This document shows, piece by piece, positions 16,483 to 24,163 of a DNA stretch of 64,000 nt; within the stretch, counting starts at the first letter, position 1; each line of letters opens with the position of its first letter. A model generated the notes under the pieces. It made no database searches. It was given only the letters and a program-made list of their open reading frames with translations, and was not told where the DNA came from. The DNA is taken from the NCBI GenBank assembly GCA_021199275.1, contig JAJQIJ010000013.1:136767-200766 (forward strand), written 5' to 3'. The position numbers and the translations under genes are program-made. The DNA comes from Clostridiales bacterium. Its GTDB lineage: Bacteria > Bacillota > Clostridia > Oscillospirales > Acutalibacteraceae.

Positions 16483-16889
16483 TTCAATAAGGGCTGCCCA
16501 TTATTCAACGTGGGGGCAGCCGCTGTCGCCCCAGCGGGAAATTGTACTCACCGCTGATTAAAAATCAGACCCCGAAGCCTTAAGCAATCGGGAGGCGAAC
16601 AGAACAGCCTAAAGCTATAATTTTAGCACCTTGCGCCATTTTTTGCCTTAATATACGCCAGTATATCTGCGTCAAAGAAATGACGCCATGCACAAAAAAT
16701 TATTGCTTTAGGTGCGCTGCAGTTTATCTTTGGAAATTTTTTTCAAAGGCAAGACACAAAAACGCAGGAATACTTTCGTATTCCGAGTATTTTTAACGCA
16801 GTATTTGGGAAAAATTGCCAAGATAAACCTTGTCCTGTTCGGCCCCCCGATTGCTTACGAGGCAGAAACATTTTCCCCTAAGTTATAAA
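16483..16889 (-). repeat. Intergenic repeat family copy, interrupted by a MITE-like element
   Basis: The 5' block lies at about 16856-16889 in minus sense (TTATAACTTAGGGG ... GCCTCG), starting in the mrp stop codon. The rest is at 16483-16582 (GATTTTTAATCAGCGG, GTGAGTACAATTTCCCGC, GGGGC hairpin, GTTGAATAA, GCCCTTATTGAA). If 16583-16855 plus one flanking TA is removed, the two halves join into a GCCT-TACG-AGGC hairpin, matching the intact copy at 40938-41083. Confidence 0.75.
16583..16855. mobile_element. MITE-like element with about 25-bp terminal inverted repeats and TA duplication
   Basis: The ends are inverted copies: AGCAATCGGGAGGCGAACAG on the left, and on the right (reverse complement) AGCAATCGGGGGGCCGAACAG. 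A TA dinucleotide lies on each side (16581-16582 and 16856-16857). It is 273 bp with no coding frame. Inside are two further inverted, diverged modules sharing ACGCAG.ATACT..CGTAT. TA duplication is typical of IS630/Tc1-mariner transposases, so it is probably a non-autonomous derivative. No transposase gene is in the window. Confidence 0.65.
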
Positions 16890-17710
16890 ACGCTTTTTAA
16901 AGCCTTGGCGAAATCGCCAAGCTCGGCGCATTTTATGTCATAAACCCTGCCGCTGTCAACCAAAGTGTTGAATTCTTTATTGACAGGCAGCTTTGCAAGC
17001 ACCTTTACGCCCAGCTCACCCGCCAGTTCGTCTGCCCGGGAAGCGCCGAACACGTCAAGCTTTTCACCGCAGTGTGGGCAGACATAATAGCTCATGTTTT
17101 CAACTATGCCCAGCACCGGCACATTCATCATTTTTGCCATGTTATAAGCTTTTTTGACTATCATTTTTACCAAGTCCTGCGGTGTTGACACTATTACTAT
17201 GCCGTCAACAGGCATGCTTTGAAACACTGTAAGCGCCGCGTCGCCCGTGCCGGGCGGCATGTCAACAAACAGATAGTCAAGCTCGCCCCAGTTTACATCG
17301 CTCCAAAATTGGCCTATAACGCCGCTGATAACCGGGCCGCGCCAAACAACCGGCGCAGTTTCATCTTCCAGCATTAAATTAATGCTCATAATCTTAACGC
17401 CGTTTGCAGCTGTAATCGGCATAAGTGAATCGCCGCGCTGAACGCACTGTTCGTTAATGCCGAAAGAGCGCGGCACGCTCGGCCCTGTTATGTCTGAGTC
17501 CAAAATACCGACTTTCAGCCCCAGCGCCGCACATTTTGACGCTATAAGGCATGACACAAGGCTTTTGCCGACCCCGCCCTTGCCGCTTACTATTCCTATT
17601 ACCTTTTTAATTTTTGAATGGCTGTTTGCGTCTATCAAAAAACTGCTTTTGTCATTTCTTTTAGCGCAGTCAGCGTCACATTCATTACAATTTTTGCTGC
17701 ATTCGCTCAA
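16883..17710 (-). CDS. Mrp/NBP35-type iron-sulfur carrier P-loop ATPase
   Basis: 275 residues. The deviant Walker A GKGGVGKS is at 43-50, then DSDITGPSVP, the Mrp hallmark DMPPGTGDAALT, and a CPHC pair in the C-terminal third that bridges an iron-sulfur cluster in the dimer. The N-terminus adds several cysteines (CSKNCNECDADC), as in some NBP35-like proteins. Such proteins carry Fe-S clusters to target apoproteins. The start is TTG at 17710 with GGGTGA five bases upstream. It lies 16 bases after lexA on the same strand and is probably co-transcribed. Its stop codon opens the next repeat copy. Confidence 0.9.
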   Translation of the reverse strand: MSECSKNCNECDADCAKRNDKSSFLIDANSHSKIKKVIGIVSGKGGVGKSLVSCLIASKCAALGLKVGILDSDITGPSVPRSFGINEQCVQRGDSLMPITAANGVKIMSINLMLEDETAPVVWRGPVISGVIGQFWSDVNWGELDYLFVDMPPGTGDAALTVFQSMPVDGIVIVSTPQDLVKMIVKKAYNMAKMMNVPVLGIVENMSYYVCPHCGEKLDVFGASRADELAGELGVKVLAKLPVNKEFNTLVDSGRVYDIKCAELGDFAKALKSVL

Positions 17711-17726
17711 TTAAGTCACCCACAAA

Positions 17727-18314
17727 TCAATAGTTTCTTATTATTTTAACCACTTTCCCCAAAATTGCAAGCTCTGAAACAATAATTGGCTCAAATTCAT
17801 CATTTTCAGGCTGAAGCCTAAAATGCCCGTTTTCCTTATAAAAGCGTTTTACCGTGGCTTCGTCTTCAATAAGCGCAACAACTATTTCGCCGTTTTCTGC
17901 ATGTGGCGTGCGTTCAACAATGGCTATGTCGCCGTCTAAAATATGCGCCCCAATCATTGAATTTCCTTTTACGTGCAGGGCAAAATATTCGCCCGCGCGC
18001 TGTGTTTGCACGGGTATATAGCCCTCAATATATTCTTCGGCAAAAACCGGGTAACCGGCAGCCACTGTGCCTACAACAGGCACCTGCGTTACCCTGCTGT
18101 CTGCCCCGGCAATGCGAATGGTGCGCTTCAGGTTTGGTTCGCGCGTTATGTAGCCGGCGTTTTCAAGGGCATTTAAATTATATTGCACCGTGCAGGTTGA
18201 TTTGAGCCCCACCGCCTGCCCTATTTCCCTGACCGACGGCGCAACGCCGTTTTCAAATATAAAATTTTTTATATATTCAAACACCGCTTTTTGCGTTTGG
18301 TTAAGCTCCTTCAT
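17727..18314 (-). CDS. lexA: LexA repressor (SOS regulator)
   Basis: 195 residues. The winged-helix DNA-binding domain is at 1-65 and the self-cleavage site is Ala86-Gly87 in VAAGYP. The serine-lysine dyad is S119 (KGNSM) and K156 (ATVKRF), all in the expected order. It represses DNA-damage genes until RecA-stimulated autocleavage. GGCAGGT precedes ATG. The promoter at 18438-18466 overlaps a degenerate LexA-type box, suggesting autoregulation. mrp follows within 16 bases. Confidence 0.95.
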   Translation of the reverse strand: MKELNQTQKAVFEYIKNFIFENGVAPSVREIGQAVGLKSTCTVQYNLNALENAGYITREPNLKRTIRIAGADSRVTQVPVVGTVAAGYPVFAEEYIEGYIPVQTQRAGEYFALHVKGNSMIGAHILDGDIAIVERTPHAENGEIVVALIEDEATVKRFYKENGHFRLQPENDEFEPIIVSELAILGKVVKIIRNY

Positions 18315-18437
18315 AATTTACCTGCCTTTGTGCATAATATTAAAAGCAAACGCCCACGGCAGGCATAAAAAGCGCCTGCCTGCTGCTGCAAGGCGGCAAA
18401 GGGCTGCAAAACGAAGCTGCCTTGCCTAATTTAAAAT

Positions 18438-18476
18438 ATAATAGCACATTTATATAACCATGTCAAACATTTGTGC
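18438..18476 (-). promoter_or_regulatory. lexA promoter with overlapping degenerate LexA box
   Basis: Minus-strand TTGACA (18461-18466), 17 bases, TATTAT (18438-18443). AAACATTTGTGC at 18465-18476 overlaps the -35 box and differs by one base per half-site from the Gram-positive LexA pattern GAAC-N4-GTTC. AGCACA and TGTGCT also form inverted ends around the whole promoter. Confidence 0.7.
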
Positions 18477-18585
18477 TACCGCCCGCTGGGCGGCGCAGGT
18501 CGGTTAAGCAGCCCGGCTTACACCAAAAATTACCGCGCGCGCAGGCAAAACTTTTTGTTTTTAAAATTTCTTATTGAAAAAAGTG

Positions 18586-18614
18586 TTGACAAATGGCGCG
18601 TTATATAATATAAT
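18586..18614 (+). promoter_or_regulatory. Consensus promoter of the tRNA-Met/tRNA-Glu unit
   Basis: TTGACA (18586-18591), 17 bases, TATAAT (18609-18614), a perfect consensus 31 bases before the first tRNA. The 110 bases between here and the lexA promoter hold GC-rich inverted repeats but no gene I can see. Confidence 0.9.
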
Positions 18615-18645
18615 CAATCTTACTGAAATTCGCTGAGGCATATAT

Positions 18646-18722
18646 GGCTTTATAGCTCAGTTGGCTAGAGCATGCGGTTCATACCCGCAGTGTCACTGGT
18701 TCGAATCCAGTTAAAGCCACCA
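18646..18722 (+). tRNA. tRNA-Met (CAT), elongator type
   Basis: 77 bases with encoded CCA and anticodon CAT in TTCATAC. The stem TGCGG/CCGCA lacks the GGG/CCC pairs of initiator tRNA, and the sequence resembles elongator tRNA-Met. A lysidine-modified tRNA-Ile2 cannot be fully excluded by eye. Confidence 0.92.
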
Positions 18723-18770
18723 CAGGGTGCTAAGCCTGCATACAGCGTTTTAAGGCTTATCACCCAAAAC

Positions 18771-18845
18771 GGCCCGGTGGTCAAGCGGCTAAGACACCGC
18801 CCTTTCACGGCGGTAACACGAGTTCGATTCTCGTCCGGGTCACCA
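18771..18845 (+). tRNA. tRNA-Glu (TTC)
   Basis: 75 bases with encoded CCA. The anticodon loop CTTTCAC gives TTC, with acceptor GGCCCGG/CCGGGTC and T-loop AGTTCGATTCT. Co-transcribed with tRNA-Met. Confidence 0.95.
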
Positions 18846-18846
18846 T

Positions 18847-18890
18847 AAAATCCGAAAGGCAAATGCCTTTCGGATTTTTATTTTTTTATT
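18847..18890 (+). terminator. Terminator of the tRNA-Met/tRNA-Glu unit
   Basis: A 15-bp stem (AAATCCGAAAGGCA pairing with TGCCTTTCGGATTT) with a very short loop, followed by TTATTTTTTTATTTT. Confidence 0.9.
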
Positions 18891-18934
18891 TTAAATTTGT
18901 AACGGGCAGCGCCCGCATTCAGCGCTTTGTGTGT

Positions 18935-19007
18935 TTATTAAACCGCCGCCGAAAAAATTAAACGGCGCACGCCGCCTTATGTGGCGGGGCAATTTGATTT
19001 AGTTATG
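18935..19007 (-). repeat. Intergenic repeat family, divergent copy after the MATE gene
   Basis: In minus sense ATAACTAAATC starts right after the MATE stop codon, followed by GCCCCGCC/GGCGG. The 19-base block CCGCCGCCGAAAAAATTAA (18943-18961) recurs exactly at 63908-63926, linking this copy to the one before the response regulator. Confidence 0.5.
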
Positions 19008-20456
19008 TCATTCAGAAACATTGCCGCTTTCTGAAATTTCACTTTGCGCTAAGGCGGCGCTTTCGTCTGCCGTTCCAGCGCTTTTGGCGGCTGCCTGCCT
19101 GTCTTTTTTCTTGAAGCGCCGCGTCACGTCTAAAAACATAAGCACAGCCATTACAATGCACACCAAGTCTGCCACGGGCTGGGCATAAACTATGCCGTCA
19201 AAGCCTATAAACCTGTCCATAATAACCAAAAGCGGCAAAAAGACTATGCCCTGCCGCGCAAGCGACAGCACCAGGCTCTGCACAGACTTGCCCATGCCCT
19301 GAAAAGCGAAATTAATTGTAAACATAATGCCTATGAACGGGCCCGCCAGCATAAGCCCGCGCAGAATTTTAACGCCGTAATAGGTAACCATGGCGTCGTT
19401 TTCGCCGTTAAATATATTAATTATATTGTCTGTAAAGCAATAATAAATTGCGGTAAGCACGCCGCCGAGTATAAGAGTGCAGGTAATTGTAAATCTTATG
19501 GTGGATTTCATTCTTTTTATATTCTTTGCGCCGAATGAATAGCCTATCAGCGGCTGCACGCCAAGACCAATGCCCATTTGCAAAAATACAACCAGCATAT
19601 TTACTTTCATTGCAACGCCGAGCGCGGCAACGGCAGCTTCACCGTAATCTTTCATAAAGTTGTTTAATATAATGTTTGAAACGCTCATTAAAACATTATT
19701 TATGGCGGCGGGAATGCCCACGGGAATTACGTTTTTGGCAATTCCGTCTCTTACCGAAAAGCGTTTCGGGTTGCAAGACAGCAGCGAACGCCCGCGCATA
19801 AGATAAACCGCATAATAAACCACGGAAGCCACGTTTCCTATAACAGTGGCAACGGCTGCGCCGCCCACACCCATGTCAAGCGCTAAAATCATAACGGGGT
19901 CAAGCACAATGTTGGTAACCGTGCCTATCATCATGCCGGTCATTGATTCCTTGGCGGCGCCTTCGCCCCTTATAAGATTGCTGGCGGTAATTGACACCAC
20001 AATTGCCGGGCCGCCTATTGCTATATATTTAAGGTAATCGTAAGCATAGTCTATTACTTCGCTGCTTTGCCCGCCAAGCGCTGATATGAGCGGGTTTATA
20101 AATATAAGAATCAGCGCCAATATTACCGCGCCCGAAAAAATTGACGAAAATATTGCAAATGAACTTATCTTTTTTACTTTATAATGGTTGCCTTCGCCCA
20201 TTGAACGCGAAATATATGCCGAACCGCCCACGCCGAATATATTGCCGAACGCCACAAAAAACAAAAACACAGGCATTGTAATGCTGACTGCCGCGGTGGC
20301 GTTTGTGTCTTTCATAAGACTTACAAAATATGTGTCTGCCATGTTGTAAATAACATTTACAAGGCTTGACAGCACAGACGGCACGGCAAGCGCCGCCACC
20401 GCCCGCGGTATTGGGTATGACGAAAATATTTCTTCTCTTTTTTCCTTTGTTGCCAT
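19008..20456 (-). CDS. MATE family efflux transporter
   Basis: 482 residues with twelve membrane segments in two homologous halves. Typical blocks are PSVLSSLVNVIYNMADTYFV, GNIFGVGGSAYISRSMG and the second-half equivalent GIPAAINNVLMSVSNIILN. MATE proteins export cationic drugs or metabolites using sodium or proton gradients. The C-terminal 40 residues are a soluble Ala/Ser/Glu-rich tail. AAGGTGG precedes the ATG. It follows rsmA on the same strand with a repeat copy between, so a shared transcript is possible but not shown. Confidence 0.92.
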   Translation of the reverse strand: MATKEKREEIFSSYPIPRAVAALAVPSVLSSLVNVIYNMADTYFVSLMKDTNATAAVSITMPVFLFFVAFGNIFGVGGSAYISRSMGEGNHYKVKKISSFAIFSSIFSGAVILALILIFINPLISALGGQSSEVIDYAYDYLKYIAIGGPAIVVSITASNLIRGEGAAKESMTGMMIGTVTNIVLDPVMILALDMGVGGAAVATVIGNVASVVYYAVYLMRGRSLLSCNPKRFSVRDGIAKNVIPVGIPAAINNVLMSVSNIILNNFMKDYGEAAVAALGVAMKVNMLVVFLQMGIGLGVQPLIGYSFGAKNIKRMKSTIRFTITCTLILGGVLTAIYYCFTDNIINIFNGENDAMVTYYGVKILRGLMLAGPFIGIMFTINFAFQGMGKSVQSLVLSLARQGIVFLPLLVIMDRFIGFDGIVYAQPVADLVCIVMAVLMFLDVTRRFKKKDRQAAAKSAGTADESAALAQSEISESGNVSE

Positions 20457-20481
20457 TTTTCCACCTTCTGTTACTGTTGAT

Positions 20482-20613
20482 TAATATAATGGCTTGCCCG
20501 TTATTAAACGTGGCGACAGCCGCTGCCGCCCCGGCGGGAAATTGTACTCACCGCTTATTAAAAACCGGGCCACGAAGCCTTTAGATGCGGGGGGCATTCC
20601 CCCCTAAATTATT
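20482..20613 (-). repeat. Intergenic repeat family copy between rsmA and the MATE gene
   Basis: In minus sense: AATAATTTAGGGGGG, a CCCCCC hairpin, AAAGGCTTCG, TAATAAGCGGTGAGTACAAT, TTCCCGCC, a GGGGCGGCAGCGGCTG stem, GTTTAATAACGGGC and GCCATTATATTA. It starts within ten bases of the rsmA stop. Confidence 0.75.
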
Positions 20614-20619
20614 GAGCAA

Positions 20620-21468
20620 TTACAAATTTTGGCTGATAAGCGCAAATTCGCCCATTGAAAGGTCTTCCGCCCTTGCGAGTGGGTTAATTTGCAGCTGTGA
20701 AAGCAGCGCTGCCGTTTTGTCTTTCGGTAAATTCAAATTGCTTGACAGGCTGTTTGTAATATTTTTGCGCCGCTGCGAAAACGCGGCATTTACCACACGG
20801 AAAAACGCGGCTTCGCCCCCGGGCTCAAACAGGGTGTTTTTTCGCATGTTAAGGCGTATAACCGCGCTGTCAACCTGCGGGGCGGGCACAAAGCTGCCGC
20901 GCCCGACCTGAAATAAAAGCTGAGCGTCGGCATAATAATTAACCATAACCGTTATTGCCGACGAGCCCCTGCCGGGAATGTCAGCCGTTATGCGCTGCGC
21001 GGTTTCCTTTTGCAGCATAAGCACAATGCTTTCAAAGAAAACGCCGCTTTTAAGCAGTGCTGAAATTATGGGCGTCGTTATATAATAAGGCAGATTTGCG
21101 CACACTTTTATGCAAGACATGCCGGCAAATTCGTCTTTCACAAGCTGCGCCAAATCAAGCTTTAAAAAATCTGCGCAGATTATTTTCAGGTTGTCACGCG
21201 CGCCGAGCGTTTCATTTAAAATGCTTATGAGCCGCCTGTCTGCCTCAACTGAAACCACCTTGCCGGCGCATTTGCACAGCTCTTGGGTCAGCGTGCCGAT
21301 TCCGGGGCCGATTTCAAGAACACCTGTTTTTTCGCCCGCGCCGAGAGCCGCAGCCATTTTTGGGCAAACCGCAGGGTTTACAATAAAATTCTGCCCCAGC
21401 TTTTTTGAAAACGAAAAGCCGTTTTCGGCAAGTATTTTATTGACTGTGTTTATATTGCATAAATCCAT
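20620..21468 (-). CDS. rsmA: 16S rRNA dimethyladenosine transferase
   Basis: Dimethylates two adjacent adenines near the 3' end of 16S rRNA late in small-subunit assembly (KsgA). The 282 residues have KLGQNFIVNP, the SAM-binding LEIGPGIGTLT, NLPYYITTPI (catalytic NLPY) and the C-terminal block SQRRKNITNSL. ATG at 21468 gives MDLCNINTV, the normal family start, and AGGAGG lies 11 bases before it. A GTG just upstream overlaps that ribosome site. The intergenic region 21469-21836 upstream holds the marR promoter and no other gene I can see. Confidence 0.95.
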   Translation of the reverse strand: MDLCNINTVNKILAENGFSFSKKLGQNFIVNPAVCPKMAAALGAGEKTGVLEIGPGIGTLTQELCKCAGKVVSVEADRRLISILNETLGARDNLKIICADFLKLDLAQLVKDEFAGMSCIKVCANLPYYITTPIISALLKSGVFFESIVLMLQKETAQRITADIPGRGSSAITVMVNYYADAQLLFQVGRGSFVPAPQVDSAVIRLNMRKNTLFEPGGEAAFFRVVNAAFSQRRKNITNSLSSNLNLPKDKTAALLSQLQINPLARAEDLSMGEFALISQNL

Positions 21469-21714
21469 TTCCGGCAGCACCTCCTTTAAAGAGCCGGGCT
21501 GCTTTACAGCGCCTGCCTTTCTTTGGCTTTTAAGCCATTTGCACTAAAAGCAATTCCGCCAAGGCGCACGGCGCGGCGTTTATTGTGCATTTTGGCAGAA
21601 AACACCCGTAATTGCGCAACTGCTTTAGTTGCCCATAAGGCGCCTAATCAATGCGTTATTGTAGCACAATAAAAATCATTTTTCAATATGTTTGCAACAT
21701 TTTTAAATTTATTG

Positions 21715-21775
21715 TTGACAAACAAATACGCTTTTGCTATAATCTGTGTTAGTCGATTAACATTAGTTAACTAAC
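21715..21775 (+). promoter_or_regulatory. marR-exporter promoter with palindromic operators
   Basis: TTGACA (21715-21720), 17 bases, TATAAT (21738-21743). Just after it lies GTTAGTCGATTAAC (21749-21762), a partial dyad, and TTAGTTAACTAA (21763-21774), a perfect 12-bp palindrome. These sit across the transcription start, where a MarR-type repressor would block the promoter. Confidence 0.8.
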
Positions 21776-21836
21776 TTTAATCAAACCGGCGACTCAAAGC
21801 CACGCTTTTATCGCCATTTTACAGAGAGGTGATTTT

Positions 21837-22379
21837 TTGGACAATGACGCAGAAAAATGCCGCCCGGCGGAAAATCCGGCCCCATTGTGCAACGACTTAA
21901 AGGAAATCTGCTTTTTTCCGCTGTTTCCGGTAATAAACTATCTTTCAAGGCTGGTACGTGAAAATTTCAGAAGCACGTTAAAGCAAAACGGGCTTTACCC
22001 CGGGCAGGAAGAAATTTTGCTTACCATTATGTTCAACGCCGGAATAAAGCCGCAGGAACTTGCAAACAAGCTTTCAACAAGTCTTGCCAGCATTTCCGTT
22101 TCGCTAAAGCGCCTTGAAAAAGCGGGCTTTATAATTAAGAAGCCTGACGAAAAAGACGCCAGAACACGCCATATATATATAAACGAAACGGCGGCCGCGG
22201 CGCTTGGGCGCATTCACACAGAGCTGCAAAGCTATGAAAGTGAAATAATAAAAGACTTTAAAAACGAAGAGCTTGAAAACTTAAGAAATTACCTTGACAG
22301 GCTTATCTATAATGCGTCCGGGGTGGAAAATTATTCATATAAACGCCCGCCGGAACACGAAAGGAGATGTGAGGATTGA
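21837..22379 (+). CDS. MarR family transcriptional regulator
   Basis: 180 residues. A winged helix-turn-helix in the middle includes GIKPQELANKLSTSLASISVSLKRLEKAGFI, followed by the wing DEKDARTRHIYI, the conserved Asp-Arg region of MarR proteins. The first 35 residues, including three cysteines, and the last 15 are extensions. The TTG start at 21837 follows GAGAGGTGA. The stop overlaps the start of the first exporter gene by four bases (TTGA). It is presumably an autorepressor of this operon, released by a ligand the exporter removes. Confidence 0.9.
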   Translation: MDNDAEKCRPAENPAPLCNDLKEICFFPLFPVINYLSRLVRENFRSTLKQNGLYPGQEEILLTIMFNAGIKPQELANKLSTSLASISVSLKRLEKAGFIIKKPDEKDARTRHIYINETAAAALGRIHTELQSYESEIIKDFKNEELENLRNYLDRLIYNASGVENYSYKRPPEHERRCED

Positions 22380-24163
22380 CAAAAGAAAAAGTCAAAAAAA
22401 CAAAAAGCAAAACAAAGCTCACAACATATCTTAAAGGGCTGTGGGTGCCTGCCATAATAGGCTCTTTCGGCATGGTTATTGAAGCGCTGTGCCAGCTTTT
22501 GCTGCCAAAGCTTATGGGCGTAATAATAGACAACGGCGTTACCCCGGTTTTAAACGGCACCATGAACGAAGCAGACGGCAGGGCATACATATTGAAAGAG
22601 GCAATTCTTATGATTTTGATTGCGCTTGTGGCCATAGCCGGCGGCGTTTTCTGCATGTATGAGTCGTCAATAGTAAGCCAGAAATATGCCTATAAAATCA
22701 GAAATGCCATGTTTGACAAAATAGCGAAGTTTTCATTTGCAAACATAGACAAATTTTCAACCGCTTCGCTGACTACAAGGGTTACCACAGACGTGACCAC
22801 CGTGCAGAATATGACAATGATGATTTTGCGCATGCTTATAAGGGGGCCGTCTCTTTTAATCATAGCTTCATTTTTTGCAATTACAATCAGCCCGCGCCTG
22901 GCGCTCATAATACTTATGGTGCTGCCCTTTATAGCCGTGGCGGTTGTGGTAATTATGAAATACGGCTTTCCCATGTTTCAAAAAATGCAGAAAAGAATTG
23001 ACAATTTGAACAGAGTTGTTCAGGAAAACCTGATAGGCATAAGGGTTGTTAAGGCGTTTGTGCGCGAAGAAGATGAAAAGAAAAAATTCAAGCAGGCAAA
23101 CGACGCCCTGTCAAAACAGGGGGCAAGGGCTTCCGGGCTGATAATTATTGCAATGCCCGTAATGATGCTGCTTTTCAACCTTACAGTTGTGGCGGTGCTG
23201 TATAACGGCGGAATTCAGGTGAGCACCGGCGACTTGTCAACCGGCGAACTTATAAGCTTTATATCATATGTTTCGGAAATACTTATGAGCATGATGATGC
23301 TGGCAATGATTTTGCTGCAGGTTGCAAGGGGCAAAGCCTGTGCAGACCGTATTAAAGAGGTGCTGGACACTGAAAGCGAAATGAAAGACAATAAAGATTC
23401 AGACCTGAAAGTAACCGCCGGCAAAATTGAATTTAAAAATGTTGATTTCCGCTATTCAGACCAGACGGACGGCGACGACATATTGACAAACATAAGCTTC
23501 ACCGCAGAGCCCGGGCAGGTAATCGGAATTGTGGGCTCAACGGGCTGCGGCAAATCAAGCCTTGTTTCGCTTATTCCGCGGCTTTATGACGTAACGCGCG
23601 GCAGCGTGCTGATTGACGGGGCTGACGTGCGCGACTACGGCATGACTGCCCTGCGCGACAGCATAGGCGTTGTGCTGCAAAAAAACACCCTGTTTACCGG
23701 CACTATTAAAGAAAATATAAAATGGGGCTGCCCAGACGCCACTGACGACGAAATAATTGAAGCCTGTAAGGCGGCGCAGGCGCACGACTTTATCATGTCT
23801 TTCCCGGACGGATATGACACGGTGCTGGCGCAGGGCGGGCTTAACCTGTCCGGCGGGCAAAAGCAGCGCCTTTGCATAGCGCGCGCCATGATTAAAAAGC
23901 CGAAAATTCTTATTCTTGACGATTCGACTTCCGCGGTGGACACGGCAACCGAAGCTAAAATCAGAAAGTCATTTTATACAAATTTGAAAGACACCACCGT
24001 AATTATAATAGCCCAGCGCATAAATTCAGTTGCAGAGGCTGACAAAATTTTGGTTATGGACGACGGGCAGATAAAAGGCGAAGGCGTGCACAGCGAATTA
24101 ATTGAAAGCAACACCATTTATAAAGAAATTTACACAACGCAGTTAAAGGGGGTTGGTGAATAA
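22376..24163 (+). CDS. ABC exporter half-transporter, degenerate ATPase site
   Basis: 595 residues: six membrane segments, then a nucleotide-binding domain. Walker A GSTGCGKS is at about 387-394, the signature is LSGGQKQR, and Walker B ILILDDST is at about 510-517. The catalytic glutamate after Walker B is Asp and the switch histidine is Gln (IAQRINS), so this subunit provides a degenerate site, as in BmrC/LmrC-type partners. Such heterodimers export drugs or peptides. It starts at TTG 22376, overlapping marR, and ends in TAATG overlapping the partner gene. Confidence 0.93.
   Translation: MTKEKVKKTKSKTKLTTYLKGLWVPAIIGSFGMVIEALCQLLLPKLMGVIIDNGVTPVLNGTMNEADGRAYILKEAILMILIALVAIAGGVFCMYESSIVSQKYAYKIRNAMFDKIAKFSFANIDKFSTASLTTRVTTDVTTVQNMTMMILRMLIRGPSLLIIASFFAITISPRLALIILMVLPFIAVAVVVIMKYGFPMFQKMQKRIDNLNRVVQENLIGIRVVKAFVREEDEKKKFKQANDALSKQGARASGLIIIAMPVMMLLFNLTVVAVLYNGGIQVSTGDLSTGELISFISYVSEILMSMMMLAMILLQVARGKACADRIKEVLDTESEMKDNKDSDLKVTAGKIEFKNVDFRYSDQTDGDDILTNISFTAEPGQVIGIVGSTGCGKSSLVSLIPRLYDVTRGSVLIDGADVRDYGMTALRDSIGVVLQKNTLFTGTIKENIKWGCPDATDDEIIEACKAAQAHDFIMSFPDGYDTVLAQGGLNLSGGQKQRLCIARAMIKKPKILILDDSTSAVDTATEAKIRKSFYTNLKDTTVIIIAQRINSVAEADKILVMDDGQIKGEGVHSELIESNTIYKEIYTTQLKGVGE

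Noticed and set aside
16583..16855. Insertion sequence with transposase
   Set aside because: At 273 bp with no coding frame it can only be a non-autonomous element.
21469..21836. Small gene between rsmA and marR
   Set aside because: Only a promoter and operators are supported, and short frames lack ribosome sites.
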